From positions 77,253,009-77,317,008 of the forward strand of contig CM073594.1 in assembly GCA_037074705.1 (NCBI GenBank): a DNA stretch of 64,000 bases, in the 5' to 3' direction. Made by a program: the position numbers and the translations under genes. Origin of the DNA: Zhengitettix transpicula (Eukaryota > Arthropoda > Insecta > Orthoptera > Tetrigidae). This document shows positions 1 through 11,056 of this stretch, piece after piece. How positions within the stretch are numbered: position 1 is the stretch's first letter; each line of letters opens with the position of its first letter. The notes under the pieces are model-generated. The model was not told the origin of the DNA and made no database searches. It saw only the letters and a program-made list of their open reading frames with translations.

Positions 1-2
1 CT

Positions 3-204
3 ATTAAAAATTAACCTTTATTCCTTTTCAACAGGTATAAGAAATACAATATATCCATTCGTTATAAATTGTAACAGTAGCTTTCGTCGTTTTTTTACCG
101 ACATATTCATCTGTTTGAGGCTCAAGACGAAAGCTATTGTTAAAATTTATAACTAATAGAAATATTTTTTATACCTGTTGACAAGAATAAAGGTTACTTT
201 TAAT
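3..204. mobile_element. Foldback/MITE-like element with long inverted repeats
   Basis: Positions 3-89 and 126-204 are inverted copies of each other with few mismatches. The outer 40 bases of the left arm (reading AACCTTTATTCC then CAACAGGTATAA) reappear reversed on the right, and the inner block AGCTTTCGTC is mirrored at 126-134. The loop is about 36 bases. There is no coding capacity; the frame starting at 178 runs out of the right arm and is not a gene. Non-autonomous DNA transposons (MITEs, foldback elements) have this form. The superfamily is unknown because no flanking duplication is clear, and the element lies at the window edge. Confidence 0.75.
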
Positions 205-2768
205 ATGAATTTTCAGACGTTGTATACGAATTCTGTTACCATTCCAATCGTAATTACTGAGAATCTGAATCAAATGATTTTTAAAGACCTTCCGATCCTG
301 TTACTGCTTTATTTCCTGCACTTTATTTATGACTTTTGCAGCACTTTCTGTGAATGCGACGGCTATGTCGACATTAGTTATGGAGGAATTGAGTAACAGG
401 TGCCTAAGTGTAACACCCCAGTACGATGTTCCCACTGCACAAAGATAAGCTTGACGCAACGATACGAATGTCCCCTTTCGCAGAGATATATTGTGGACTG
501 TGGGGGCAGGAATAAGGGGTGACAACGACAATAAAGCCGCGCCATTGACACAGAGGCGCTATTCACAGTTTGGACGATTGCCATAAAAGAGTTTTACGAG
601 ACATTAATACCCCCTCACTCGCAGTAATGCGGTGGCAATTTGACACTATCGAACACGGGGGAGTCGCTCCAAAAGGGGGTGAGTCAGAAGCGACCCCCTA
701 AATCACTCACATCTGTACATCCTCTATTACACTAAACTAATGGTTGCAATTTCTTCGCGAATAGCTCCATTTTTTCCTGCACAGTACAAACATTAATTAA
801 TAAAAAACATTATTGCACACTGTGTGTCCCAGATAATATTATTTATATCATACTATTTATCTATTGTATTGTGACGTGTTATTACGACCATCACTATATA
901 ATTATTTAAGTTTGAAGTAAAATTCCGCACCGCGGATTTAAATGCCCATATTGCTCGGAGCAAGGAACGCGGTACGCGAAGTTAGCGTTATTGTTAATAT
1001 TTTTACTCGTATACGATGGGAATAAATTTAGTATAAATAAATAAACTGTTGAATTCGTTGAACAGGTGAATAATGATGTTGGTTTTGGGAATTGATTACT
1101 TATTAAATATCACAAAAGCTTGATGTAAAACAAAGAGTGAAATGAGCGGACATGGCGAAACAATATAGATAAAAAAATAGAAGATTGATGAGAGGAGGTT
1201 GGACGGTTAAGATCGGTTAATAAGTTCTTGCTGCAGAAGACACTGGTGTAATATAAAGAATGGGATACTCAGATAAAGTAACATATTATTGAATTTGTGG
1301 ACAATGTATACAAATTGTAAACTATATTTAATATTAGTGATTAAAGTGAATATTTAAGATAAGCAAATTAATTACACTGTTGTTTAAAAACTATATAACT
1401 AATTAATTTAGTTTATTATTGAAATACCTAGATGTACATAATATTTGGTGAGAGTATTTGAAAATAATTAAATAATTCTTAATCAATTTGTGGGCTAATT
1501 CACTCGAAAATATATTAATGTTTGTCCAATGATTAATAGTTTGTTTTGTTTGAATTTTACATTACATGACATTTGTCGATCACTGATAGAGACGTGACGG
1601 CAGCTAATGACGTCATTGCAGACCTAAAAAATTTCCGTGTCTACTTATATCGCAGCCGAAGATGATACCTGATTACCCAGCATGCACACGCACAAAAAAC
1701 GAAATAACTGGGAATTTTATTTAATTGTAAATTGCAAAATATAAACAAATATTAGTATAGCATTAAAGTAGATTATACGTAGACTTTTCAATCACAAAAT
1801 AGTATTTCATGAAAGGTTTGACACATGAAATTAAATTCATTACTTTTGTAATTATAAAGCTCAAATTCAATTCAGTTAAATCATTATATTTTCTTTCTGA
1901 AACATGCAAAATTAAAATCTAAGGATAATTCAAGATTTATTAAAACATTTTGAGACGGCAATGCATAAATAAATTCTGAGTTATTACAAATAACTATATT
2001 TTCATATTGTCATACATAAAATGTAACCTTCTGGAGATAAAAAATCCGAATATTATGTTCATAAAGCAGAGTAACAAATAATTCAATCGCGGAGATCTAA
2101 TATTTTTTTATTAATTCGAATCGCATCAACAACTTTGTCTTTACATATTAATATACATTTACATGAGTATGTGATTTACATGTTATATATTTATATTATT
2201 TAAAATATTTCCATTTTCATTCTCATTATTATTTTGCTTTGTGTATTGATTAAATAGTAATTTCTATATTTCTATGAATAGATTTATCTCTAAAGAATTT
2301 AACAATGATCGCCTGGTGCGCTGGTGAATCTATTATTTCGTTGATTTGCCCTTCTCCTAGATCTAATTTTTATAAAATTAAACTAAGAAAATTTAATCGC
2401 AGGGTTTAAGCAGCCATTATAAAATGAAATAGGTCAGGCTATTATATATAACTTTTAATATTTCAGTAAAGATAATGAGAAAATATACCGTGATAAATTA
2501 CGTCACATTGTAGCTGAAAATTAGCCATAATTCATAAAAAATTAATAAAGGAATTGATGGAAATATTAACTCCATCAGCTTGCCAAGTTCTTCAATTAAT
2601 ATATGTCAAAAATTGATATATAAATAAATTTTTTGAGTATTGGATGAAGTCTTAAATTAACTACAAACCTTTGCGTCATTTTTATCAATTGATTTATAAA
2701 TTCATAGTCAAGATAAATATATTAAATTAAATTAATGGAAATTAGTTACTAAATTCATAAAGGAATAA
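205..2768. other. AT-rich non-coding stretch
   Basis: No gene or recognisable repeat seen. A small GC-richer pocket at about 590-710 holds an imperfect hairpin (657-670 against 687-699). The short frames at 301-584 look like chance. Confidence 0.5.
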
Positions 2769-3080
2769 AATCGTGCTATCATTTTACTGATTTGAATTGC
2801 TTCTTATGCTTTTAATGAAAATGAAAACTATTTTTACTTAATAGTGTTCACGTAAAAAACCATATTCTGGATTAAGGAATTAATAATTTATTTATTTAAG
2901 CTCATTTCAATGCTGTAAGTGCAGTAAATACACGAGTAATGTTTATTTCTTAATAAATGAGAAACAAATATAGTTATTTATGATTCATAAGTAATAACTT
3001 ATTGACTACGAAAATGTAGGCATTATATGTCTAATTAGCCTTGTTGTAAGGAATAAATTAATACTGAAAATATAGAGTAT
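2769..3080 (+). repeat. Left arm of a ~300 bp inverted repeat
   Basis: This stretch is found again in reverse complement at 4043-4332. Matching landmarks are CGTGCTATC, CTTTTAATGAAAAT, CTCATTTCAATGCT, TTTATGATTCATAAG, TTGACTACGAAAATGT and AAATTAATACT, in the same order in both arms, with small indels. The enclosed 0.96 kb holds a Penelope-type terminal repeat and an (AT)n array. It could be the ends of a DNA transposon or two opposed copies of an interspersed repeat. Confidence 0.7.
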
Positions 3081-3119
3081 AAATTATATAAATCGTTCAT
3101 AATAAAATATTTTGAAATT

Positions 3120-3250
3120 AAAATATAAATCGTCTGTATTAAAATTATGTTAAATAGATGAATAAGTAACTAAGTACCTGACAAAAATAAATGATAAATA
3201 AATACCACACGCCGTTTCGTCAATCCTCGCTGCTTTCGTCAGGTAAAAAG
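3120..3250 (-). mobile_element. Penelope-type terminal repeat with hammerhead-like motif
   Basis: On the minus strand 3203-3243 reads CCTGACGA, a short spacer, then GACGAAACGGCGTGTGGTA. That is the CUGANGA...GAAA order of a hammerhead core (N7=C). The flank from 3120 (AAATATAAATCGTCT, then CAAAAATAA) matches the flank at 6246, so both belong to one dispersed repeat. The same motif class lies downstream of the Penelope relic at 39.6-40.8 kb, which gives the family assignment. Confidence 0.6.
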
Positions 3251-3631
3251 AAACGTAGCACAAGCAATGTGATTGTCTATGGTTTCTCTACTTATTTACC
3301 TGTTAATATATTTTAATACTGAACACTATCGAGTTTAAAATATTGGTGTACGCAGTAATGAAATAATATTTAACTACAGGAGTAACAGTAATCTCTCATA
3401 AGAAGTAATAAATTCATTTTATGGTACAATATTCCAGGTGTCTAATGTTAAAATTATTCAGACTATATTGAAAAGAGCTCCAGACTAAACAGCCCCTTTA
3501 AATATTTTGACATTTAACATAATTGGCGAAAAATCTTTAATTCATATCTTTCAATTCTGAATGGAATATTGTAGAGAAAATAAAGTTATTTATAAATCTC
3601 ATATTGGCAGTTTCATATGCAAAACTATTAC

Positions 3632-3637
<6 letters not shown>

Positions 3638-3683
<46 letters not shown>
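3638..3683. repeat. (AT)n microsatellite
   Basis: Uninterrupted AT dinucleotide array of about 46 bases. The overlapping frames encoding Tyr-Ile runs are artefacts of it. Confidence 0.97.
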
Positions 3684-3688
<5 letters not shown>

Positions 3689-4042
3689 TAGTAATACGTC
3701 CTTGGCAGATGAAAAACGAATAAACAAAAAACTTCTCCATTTAAAAGTGAGCAGATGCTCTCTTCTCAAACTACGTAAAACAGTTCACCCTATAAATTGG
3801 CAACATTAAGGTTCACTTATGTACAGCAATAGTAACTTACGACATAGATCAAAGAATTAGTCTTTAATAAAAACGATAAAGGACTGTATGTATATATTAT
3901 TAATATTATAATTGATTAAACCCTTATTTTAATACAGCCACAAACAAAAAACTTTCAATGTAAATTACATTAAGTCATGACATTTTAATGTAATTCATAT
4001 TTACTTTTTTTTTACATGTGACCTATTAAATTTATTCGCTAT

Positions 4043-4332
4043 GCGACTATATTTTTAGTATTAATTTCTTCCTTTAAACAATGATAACTAGACATTTTCG
4101 TAGTCAATAAAAGATTATTTATGATTCATAAGCAACTAATACCAGGATTCATTCTTTCTAATTTATTTAGAAGTAAACAATACTTGTCTTTACTGCACAT
4201 AAAGCATTGAAATGAGTTTAAATAAATCAATCATCAATTGAATATTGTTTTACACTATTAATTAAAAATAGTTTTTATTTTCATTAAAAGGATAAGTAAC
4301 AATTAAAACTAGTATAACGATAGCACGCTTTA
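4043..4332 (-). repeat. Right arm of a ~300 bp inverted repeat
   Basis: Reverse-complement partner of 2769-3080; see that entry. It ends at GATAGCACG, which mirrors CGTGCTATC of the left arm. Confidence 0.7.
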
Positions 4333-6134
4333 ATCAATTGTAATATTAATAGAATTAGTCTTTTTAAAAAAGTTGTATTTAAATTCTTTAATTCTTGTAT
4401 GTAAAGAATTATTTTCTTAAAAATTGAAATTAAAGAGAATAAATCTAAATTTTAACTAACAAACGTGTTTACACAGTCCTATTACTAAACGTTGTATCAA
4501 ATTTAATCAGTTTTGATTTTAACAACACGTCTATTTTGGACAGAGAACCACATTTCTGTAAAAGATTAATTTTTGAAATGTTGTATATTAAAAATCAACC
4601 TAATACTGTTTATATTAAGCATGACACAGAAAATCTTAATAAGTTATATGATATTTTACTTTTGTTTCTTTTGCCTTTATGTATGTACCTTTGATACGTG
4701 TTCTCAAGTAGTTTAATCTACAGTCTTAAGTTTTTCGCTGTTAGAAAAATCCGCGTCGAAACATTCGTCGCTTTTAAATTTAAATTCTCTGTTTAAAGTT
4801 TGACTGCGTAAAGGTCATATTTAGCATTATTATTATTGTAACTTATCTATGTTACATTTCGAAATTTTTCCACGATATATTTAATTATTTCGTGATATTA
4901 CAATAAATAAATTATATTCAGTTTTGTAAAAATCAATTTACCGTATTATTTATATTTTAATTTGAAGATCCACCAAAACAAAGGAACGTTACGTAGTGCT
5001 AATTTCAATTCATTAATATGTTTCTGACAGGTTGGCTGGTTTATTCCATTATTAGTCAATTATTTTAAGGATAAAGTAACATATTCATGTTCGTGTGATT
5101 TTGAGCTCGGAACTCGGATTTTCACGGATCATGTGTATGATTTAAATTTATTATAACCTTCATTATTCCACAGCTAATAAAAAAGGAACGTGAGTAACAT
5201 GATTTTAGAAAAGAATATGCAAATCTTCATTTAATATTAGGCCTATTATATAAGCCGAAGGTGGAAGAGAAAACATATAAAATATAAATATAATGATGAA
5301 CAAATTATCATATTCTATATCCATTGTTCTAAAATTATTTTAATGTGAAATAAGAGACCATTAAAGCATACTTAACAAAATAAATATTCAAACTTACGGA
5401 ATATTTACACTAAAATCGTAGATTTAATATTGTACAAAATAAGTGGAACAACAGCAATGGACGCGATTCTCGAAACTGGACAAAAACTCTTCAGAAATAT
5501 GACAAACTGCATTCTTTTCGTGAATGACGTAAAATGTCGGAAATTTCATGCCGAATTAAATGATCTACAATTTCTTACTGAAGACTATTTTCAATATAAT
5601 GCTTTATGCTTTTGCTATTAGCGAAAAACAGAAAATAGGTGCAAGATTTCGTGGTTTTTAGGCCACTTTTACAGAGGTCTTTCGAATTTGAAAACTTGTT
5701 TTTTCCCTATATACGAGTTGAAAAAAACTACCTTTTGCGCGGTAAGGTGTTGTATATAGCTACCGGGCTAAATTCGCGCTGCATTATTCAGTCTACTATT
5801 TCCTCATGCTACAAATTAAATGGAGAATTAAAATTAAAACAATGTCTGACATAAGTGAAATTAGTAGAAAATGGCAAACAGTCGGAATATTTTTAACGTT
5901 AATTAAGTATCCACGTTCGTTTAGGGAGCTATTCAAATGTTATCTAAAATTATATTAAATTTAAATTCCATTTATGATTCTGTTATTATGATTTAAAATA
6001 TCGCATTCTTGTATTTTTAATGTTTTTTTCTTGTTAATTCTAGTACAACATTCAGTTACGACAAAATAAACTCTGTGAATTGTTTTTACATTGATTACTC
6101 TACTTTTGGCCATAGATGTTGATAGAGAAAATAA
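4333..6134. other. AT-rich non-coding stretch
   Basis: No supported gene. The frames at 5430-5621 and 5639-5854 show no recognisable family and have the composition of the background. Confidence 0.45.
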
Positions 6135-6240
6135 AATTAGTCTGCGTTGAAAGTATACTAATTTGAAAATAAAAATCCAAATAACAGACGAAATGACGTC
6201 TCTGTAATCCTCGTTGTTTTCGTGAGGCTCAGAAAACACC
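6135..6240 (-). mobile_element. Degenerate Penelope-type terminal repeat
   Basis: A decayed version of the repeat at 6246-6400 lies immediately before it. Positions 6193-6226 keep the order ACGTCTC, TGTAATCCTCGTTGT, TTTCGTGAGG, which aligns with the hammerhead-like copies at 3203 and 6328. The two adjacent copies form a head-to-tail pair. The frame 5961-6242 is not considered a gene. Confidence 0.45.
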
Positions 6241-6245
6241 AATTA

Positions 6246-6400
6246 TAAAATATAAATCGTCTAAGTAAAAGTATAATCAGATAAATAATTTACCGAATAA
6301 CAGACAAAAATAAGAACTAAATTAAACACCACCCAACGTTTCTGAAATCCTAGTAGATTTCGTCAGGAAATTCAAAAAGACGCAAGAGCACAACGCACCA
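6246..6400 (-). mobile_element. Penelope-type terminal repeat with hammerhead-like motif
   Basis: The flank AAATATAAATCGTCT at 6246 is shared with 3121. At 6328-6367 the minus strand reads CCTGACGAAATC, a spacer, then CAGAAACGTTGGGTGG: CUGACGA followed by GAAAC in hammerhead order. It lies about 330 bases before the endonuclease fragment at 6724, but in opposite orientation, so it is probably a separate insertion. Confidence 0.6.
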
Positions 6401-6723
6401 ACCAGATGGCGACATCAAATGTCTTGAAGTTTCTTCCGAAAACTTACTTTTTTGGTGGCTTGAGTAGCTTAGAGAAACACTGGAAGGGGGTATCGAGCAT
6501 TGAGAAATAAAAATGAATCAACACAAAATAATGTGTTGTTTGTAAGTAAATAATTATCTACACGCGTGTAAAAATTATTTGAGGATATAGTGTGTCCAGT
6601 ATAATTAACATATTAAAAAATTGAAAAAAATATGTCTGTTTTTAAAATTAATATTAAGTGAAAATAGCCAAATACAAATCAATAATATTAAACAAATCAC
6701 ATTAGATTGAACAAATTTTAATA

Positions 6724-7116
6724 TCCTATTGCCACTCGTTCGCAATCACCTCAATCCAAAATTTTCTCGAACTTCTTCCTTATTACAAATTTCTACATCA
6801 CAAGTTCGTTCAAATTTTTAACGAATATCAAATATCCATCATTTACAGATCTAGTAATACTCTTTACTTCTTGATTAAAAACGACAAAGACCCACTTGAC
6901 ACCTACAGCAAATATTGTGTCGTTAAGAAAATCCTTTGCCCTAATTGTAACGCCTGCTACATAGGACAAACAGAACGTTCCCTTAATACCCGAATCAAGG
7001 GTCGTATTTCTAAACTTCCCAAATATAAACAATTTGCAGTCTCCAAATATATCTCCAATTTGAAACCTTCATTTCAGACATTGACATCATACATCAGAGA
7101 TGCTTCACATTAAATC
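6724..7116 (+). pseudogene. Penelope-like element GIY-YIG endonuclease fragment
   Basis: An open frame reads through from about 6724 although the first Met is at 6871. It contains HKFVQIFNEYQISIIYRSS, then DPLDTYSKYCVV, a Cys-x2-Cys pair and CYIGQTERSLNTRI. Known for this family: Penelope-like retroelements carry a C-terminal GIY-YIG nuclease with an inserted Cys pair before YIG. Here VV replaces the first GIY, and YIGQT plus the following Arg are intact. The relic at 39.6-40.8 kb has the same segments (HKFIQI..EYKISIIYRST, DPLDTYSK) and extends further into the reverse transcriptase, which confirms the family. It is 5' truncated with no intact catalytic protein; the reading after about 7035 is unreliable. 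The minus-strand frame 6793-7032 is its shadow. Confidence 0.85.
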
Positions 7117-7136
7117 CAACATTAAAGCAATTAATG

Positions 7137-7215
7137 TAGATAGATAGATTTATTCACCATTAGCCCTCTAAAGAGGAAATAGGATTCGTCACAAATGTAC
7201 AGTAGATAACAGTAG
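7137..7215 (-). mobile_element. 3' tail of a CR1/Jockey-like LINE
   Basis: On the minus strand this reads GACGAATCCTATTTCCTC, a short hairpin (CTCTTTAGAGG), AATGGTGAATAAAT and then a (ATCT)n tail. A very similar block is at 30925-31090 (GACGTATCCTGTTTCCTC...GAATAAT). This is the usual layout of a LINE 3' UTR with a short tandem tail. Only the tail was inserted. Confidence 0.55.
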
Positions 7216-7252
7216 AAACAGGTACTACGAAAAAAAATGAAAAATAACTTCT

Positions 7253-7490
7253 GTTTTGAAAATTAATAATAAGATAAAATATCAAAGTACAGACAAAAGA
7301 AGTAACATAAATATCACACAACGTTTCTTGGAAACTTGTTCCTTCCTTTAGGCGCTAAGAAAACTAAACTAAAAACCCCATAAAGCTGAAGAAAGGAACA
7401 ATGTTTCGTGAAACATTGTGTGGTATTTATGTCATCATTTATTTTGTCTGCATTTGGATATTTTATCTTATTATTAAAAATTATCAAAAC
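7253..7490. repeat. Palindromic pair of hammerhead-bearing terminal repeats
   Basis: Arms 7253-7355 and 7384-7490 are inverted copies around a 28-base spacer. Each arm carries a hammerhead-like motif: minus strand 7313-7353 (GGAAACAAG order around GAAACGTTGTGTGA), and plus strand 7385-7425 (GCTGAAGAAAGGAAC, then GTGAAACATTGTGTGGTA). The outer arms keep AATAATAAGATAAAATATC and CAGACAAAA. Two opposed terminal repeats fit the tandem or inverted terminal-repeat arrangements reported for Penelope-like elements. Transcribed, it would form a long hairpin. Confidence 0.7.
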
Positions 7491-7639
7491 CATACAACAA
7501 ATACACACGTGTAATTTTCCTCATTTGTTATTGTTACATGAAACACTCGCACACAAGCGAGGTGAAATTTGCTGATTAGGGAAAATAGAACTATAGTATT
7601 TAATAAAAAATTATTAAACTTTAATAATATATCACAGGG

Positions 7640-8110
7640 AAGTGATAGAAACTATAAATTCTAAATTGCTTACGGTTGTCTCCTGACGCCGGTCATTCAC
7701 AATTTCAATGGCGTCAGCGTCGCTCGAATTATTTAAATGTCGCACGACGCATCTTCGGCAACGATTTATCTTCCGAGAACAGGCAGTTGTAGTTAGTTTA
7801 TAAGGGACCCCGCCATAAAGGCGTGAACCAATATTGTCTGCCAGGGGGCGCCGCAGCGTGACGAGAGCGGCCATTGTGCCATATTTCATGCGAGCGGACT
7901 CGGATTTAATTTTAATTTTAAATCCCGCCGTGCACACAAATAGGGGAAGCTGGGGACAATATTTTAGGTTGCGGGGATGCGACCGTGGCCAATATGCGCG
8001 GCGAAAAGAGCGTGAAATGCGACCACGATAAATGGTGCGGAGGCAAGTCACAAAGGGGGCGGCATCTGCGCCGGGGGCTTTGTGACTCCGGAGACGTTAA
8101 GAACTAGTGC
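7640..8110. other. GC-rich island, function unknown
   Basis: This is sharply GC-richer than its surroundings and is not a copy of any repeat seen elsewhere in the window. It contains the stem GTCACAAAG (8047-8055) / CTTTGTGAC (8076-8084) and the 12-mer CGGCCATTGTGC, which also occurs in the island at 33.8 kb. The minus-strand frame 7632-8051 (139 aa) is the longest without obvious transposon ancestry in this part, but it is low-complexity, basic and unrecognised. It could be a conserved non-coding element, promoter DNA or an old transposon. Confidence 0.3.
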
Positions 8111-8279
8111 ACACGCATGCAACAACATCCTCAAACATCAGCTCTCAAATGCTCTTGCGGTTTCGTAGAATCAAACACTCCAGCTCTGCAGATTACGACG
8201 ACGGTAATATGTCAATTCTCCTCAAGTACTTCCACAAATACAGGACGTACAAAATAAAATTTTTCATGTGAGCAAATTT

Positions 8280-8660
8280 AAAATTATTTTTCCTACAAAT
8301 CCTCGCAAGAGGAAATAGTATCAGTCAACAAATATTGTTTAAATCGAAATTCACTAAAAACTTTAGACTACATCAAATAAATTTATATAAGAATCAACAA
8401 AAAATTAGGAATTATAATAATAATTAATTTAACAAAAAATTTTACTCATTACTACAGTATTCAATTTTTCATAATTTAACATTTCATAAACTTAGGCGTT
8501 TAAAAAACTATTCTTAAATATATTAACAGAATCACATTCCCTAATTTCTATTGGAAACTGATTAAATTGCTTTATTCCTTTAATAAATATACTGTTTTCT
8601 TTTGAATCTAACGTAGTCCTGGTTCTATCTTATTCTACCTTACTTCTAACATTGTATGGG
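8280..8660 (-). pseudogene. LINE reverse transcriptase C-terminus and 3' tail
   Basis: Minus-strand translation of about 8500-8640 gives RTRTTLDSKENSIFIKG, IKQFNQFPIEIRECDSVNIF and KNSF. This matches the conserved C-terminal pattern of CR1/Jockey-type ORF2 proteins (R.R....., KG...FN.LP..I......F). Downstream, 8288-8330 holds CTATTTCCTCTTGCGAGG, like the LINE tail at 7137-7215. It is the downstream half of the relic continuing at 8885-9140, the two being separated by an insertion. No intact frame. Confidence 0.6.
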
Positions 8661-8699
8661 TTCATCTATGCTAAATAATTATTAAAATATAAATTATAA

Positions 8700-8884
8700 A
8701 CAAAAAAAACAGCCTTTTAAGATCAGAAAAAAATATTGTTAATAGTAATTATACAACGTTTCGTCGCTAATAGCGACCTCTTCAGATTTACAGAATTTTG
8801 ATAGACAGGGTCGTTCTCCTCTGGCTGCTGTGGCCGAAATATCCTTTTCTAACGTTAAAAGGTTGTTGTTTGTTTATAATTAAT
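8700..8884 (-). mobile_element. Hammerhead-bearing insertion splitting the LINE relic
   Basis: This block interrupts the minus-strand LINE between 8885 and 8660. It carries the motif annotated at 8754-8790, and on its other side TCAGAAAAAAATATTG resembles the spacing of other Penelope-type terminal repeats here. Boundaries are approximate. Confidence 0.5.
8754..8790 (-). ncRNA. Hammerhead-ribozyme-like motif
   Basis: The minus strand reads CTGAAGA, G, GTCGC-TATTA-GCGAC, GAAAC, GTTGTA. CUGANGA and GAAA, the two conserved core strands, flank a perfect 5 bp stem II with one extra G. Stem III would be only two base pairs closing a GUU loop, as reported for minimal hammerheads of Penelope-like elements. 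H17 would be A. A clear stem I is not seen, so activity is uncertain. Confidence 0.55.
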
Positions 8885-9140
8885 CTTAAATAGTCCGAAT
8901 ATATATTTAATTATTAAATTAGGACGGTAGAAAATTATTAATAAATTTATACAAAAATATTAGAGTATGAAATTTGGCAAAATCAGTGAAACATATCCAA
9001 TTTATTTCCCTTAACATTACTGGGACACTAAATCTTTTATTCCTACATAAAATAATGCTTAACCTTCTTTGCAACGTGTTGAATCTGTCAATACAATTAT
9101 TTGGAAGTCCATAAAAAACTGAACAACAGTAATTGAATTG
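8885..9140 (-). pseudogene. LINE reverse transcriptase fragment (upstream half)
   Basis: One minus-strand frame gives FYGLPNNCIDRFNTLQRRLS, then FSVPVMLREINWICFTDF, then KFHTLIFLYKFINNFLPS. This is the region after the RT thumb in CR1/Jockey-like ORF2 proteins. The plus-strand relic at 63125-63480 has the same segments (VTVMFREMNWLWFSNFVKYN), so both are copies of one LINE family. Stops follow on both sides. Confidence 0.6.
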
Positions 9141-9338
9141 TGGGAGAATAAAACTATTATTAATTTTTAGTTTAATATTTTGTTAAAAAAATTCTTACTC
9201 TATCTTACTACCTACAGAATCTTTATGTCAATTAATTTATCAAGTTTTGATCCAATATAACACAAAAAAAATTGAATTATTGCTTGTAACTAGATTATGG
9301 GTATTACGGCTTACTTTCGTGCCAATATACATAAATTT

Positions 9339-9500
9339 AATGCAGTTTTTTTTTACCAATACCAGACAATATTTTTATTTATTTACGCAACGTTTCGGTA
9401 CGTGTTTGTACCTTCATCAGGCATGCGGAGAAATTGTACAAAATAAATTTGTATTATCAAGAAGCCAATGTATTTATAAAAGCGGTTGAACAAAAAATAT
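9339..9500 (-). mobile_element. Hammerhead-bearing terminal repeat, family 2
   Basis: This is about 160 bases, shared with both arms of the inverted repeat at 53890-54405: AGACAATATTTTTATTTATT, the hammerhead-like motif, GCGGAGAAATTGTACAAAAT, and GGTTGAACAAAAAATATT. It is a single copy here. The plus-strand frame 9247-9489 is not a gene. Confidence 0.7.
9383..9420 (-). ncRNA. Hammerhead-ribozyme-like motif, best stem II in the window
   Basis: The minus strand reads CTGATGA, A, GGTAC-AAACAC-GTACC, GAAAC, GTTGCGTA. The core strands CUGAUGA and GAAA are both canonical and stem II is a perfect 5 bp hairpin. Stem III could be C-G/G-C closing UUG (with GUA as the cleavage triplet) or a two-pair variant. 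Stem I pairing is not evident. Confidence reflects the core match, not demonstrated cleavage. Confidence 0.65.
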
Positions 9501-10265
9501 TATCCTATTACCACAATGAAACTAAGAAACACTCACCTAAATATGCTAAATGTTAAAAACTATATTCACATCCTATTGAAAAAAAAACACAAACTTAAGA
9601 AGTTTTTGCGAAGGAAACGAAGATCGCCCACATTAAGGTAAAATTGATACCTGATGAAATTGTATCTGAATTAAAACGTCTTCGATCAATAACATTATTC
9701 CAGATCTAGCAGAACAATGTGGATAGATAATTTGACATTAATATCCAACCCAGTTGTCTAGGTGTTAAACATGTTAGTTTTTATTTGTCTAAAGCTACCA
9801 CGTGCCAAGTTCACAAATCACGAGTTTTATTTTGAGAGAGTAAAAATCCTTCATACAAATAACGTGAGTTCTAAAGTCAGATTTGCTGAAGCCTTACCCA
9901 TATATTTAAATACAACAGAAATGGTTAATAATTTAAACGGAGCTGAGATGGAATGCTATTACAAAATAAATAACAATTATTAACAAATACACTTTATACC
10001 AATGACAATAAAATATTCAAAGTTTCTAGTAGACTGCACAACGAAGTGTCGACAGCAATTGACGTCTATAAATAACTTCAAAAGAACGTTATGGAATACG
10101 TTGAGTTGAACGACGAATGTCAAATTGACATGTAGCTGACCAGAATTTTTAAAGATATCAAGACATAATATAATAAAAAGATAATATTCACCATAAGGTA
10201 TGCGCAATTTATTGTTATTATAATTATTACTGATTAACCTCAACTAGTTTAATTCATAATGAAAA
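9501..10265. other. AT-rich non-coding stretch
   Basis: Nothing supported. The frames 9762-9983 and 9980-10243 have no recognisable family. Confidence 0.45.
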
Positions 10266-10376
10266 TGTTACAGCTAAATTTGATAGTATATTAAGGCAAG
10301 ATAATTTCTAATGATTTAAAAAATACATTGTAATCAAATTGATACTTTAACAACCACAACGTATAAATATGTACGA
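10266..10376 (+). repeat. Repeat copy, left partner of an inverted pair
   Basis: It matches 13132-13250 in reverse complement: ATATATTAAGG-like, AAGATAATTT, AAAAATACATTGTAATCAAA and CTTTAACAACCACAACGTAT occur in the same order. The pair brackets the mariner at 11006-12823. Confidence 0.7.
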
Positions 10377-11056
10377 TATTCTTTCATAGATTGAAAATTA
10401 CATACATGTCAAAATATCTCATCAATTATTCTTGTTAAATTATATTTGTTAACGTGAATGAAGACACCAGAATAAAAAATAGAACACTCCACTCAATGAG
10501 CCTAGATCACCCACCATTTCTTAGATCAAAACATTTTATAAACCATTAATAATATTTACTTGTTTGCAAAATAAATAACTCAAGATAAACAGAACTCCCT
10601 TCTCACAGTTTTTATACCATTTATATTAATTAATCCCTTCCACGTGACATGTCCATTTCCTTATTTAGCTATTCAGAGCTGAACCCTTAAACAATCTATT
10701 TGGTTTTTCAAATTTGGTTCGGAGATAAACGAGAGATCATTGCGAATAAAACATGCCTGCAGATCTGAACATTCCCTATACTACTTGCTGTAAATTACAG
10801 TGGTTATTTTTTACAGCGAAGTAAACGTAAATAAATAAAATATAAGGAATATATCATGTTTATGCCGGGATACAGAAACGTGTTTTCTTTTCCGCCTTCG
10901 GGAAGAAATTAATAAAAAGTATCGCTAGGTATTTATTTCGCCACTAACATTTTTAATAGTGCCCGTAATATAAGAAATATACGAAGTAGTTACAATTCGG
11001 ACATACCACTGTGAGCAAAAAGTAAGGTGAATTTATTTATAAAATATAAATTCTTT

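Noticed and set aside
3537..3809. Frames with Tyr-Ile repeats on both strands across (AT)n
   Set aside because: Translation of a microsatellite; the same artefact recurs at 18.1, 32.3 and 60.4 kb.
7632..8051. 139-codon minus-strand frame in the GC island
   Set aside because: GC-rich DNA leaves fewer stops; the translation is basic, low in hydrophobic pattern and unrecognised. Kept only as an island.
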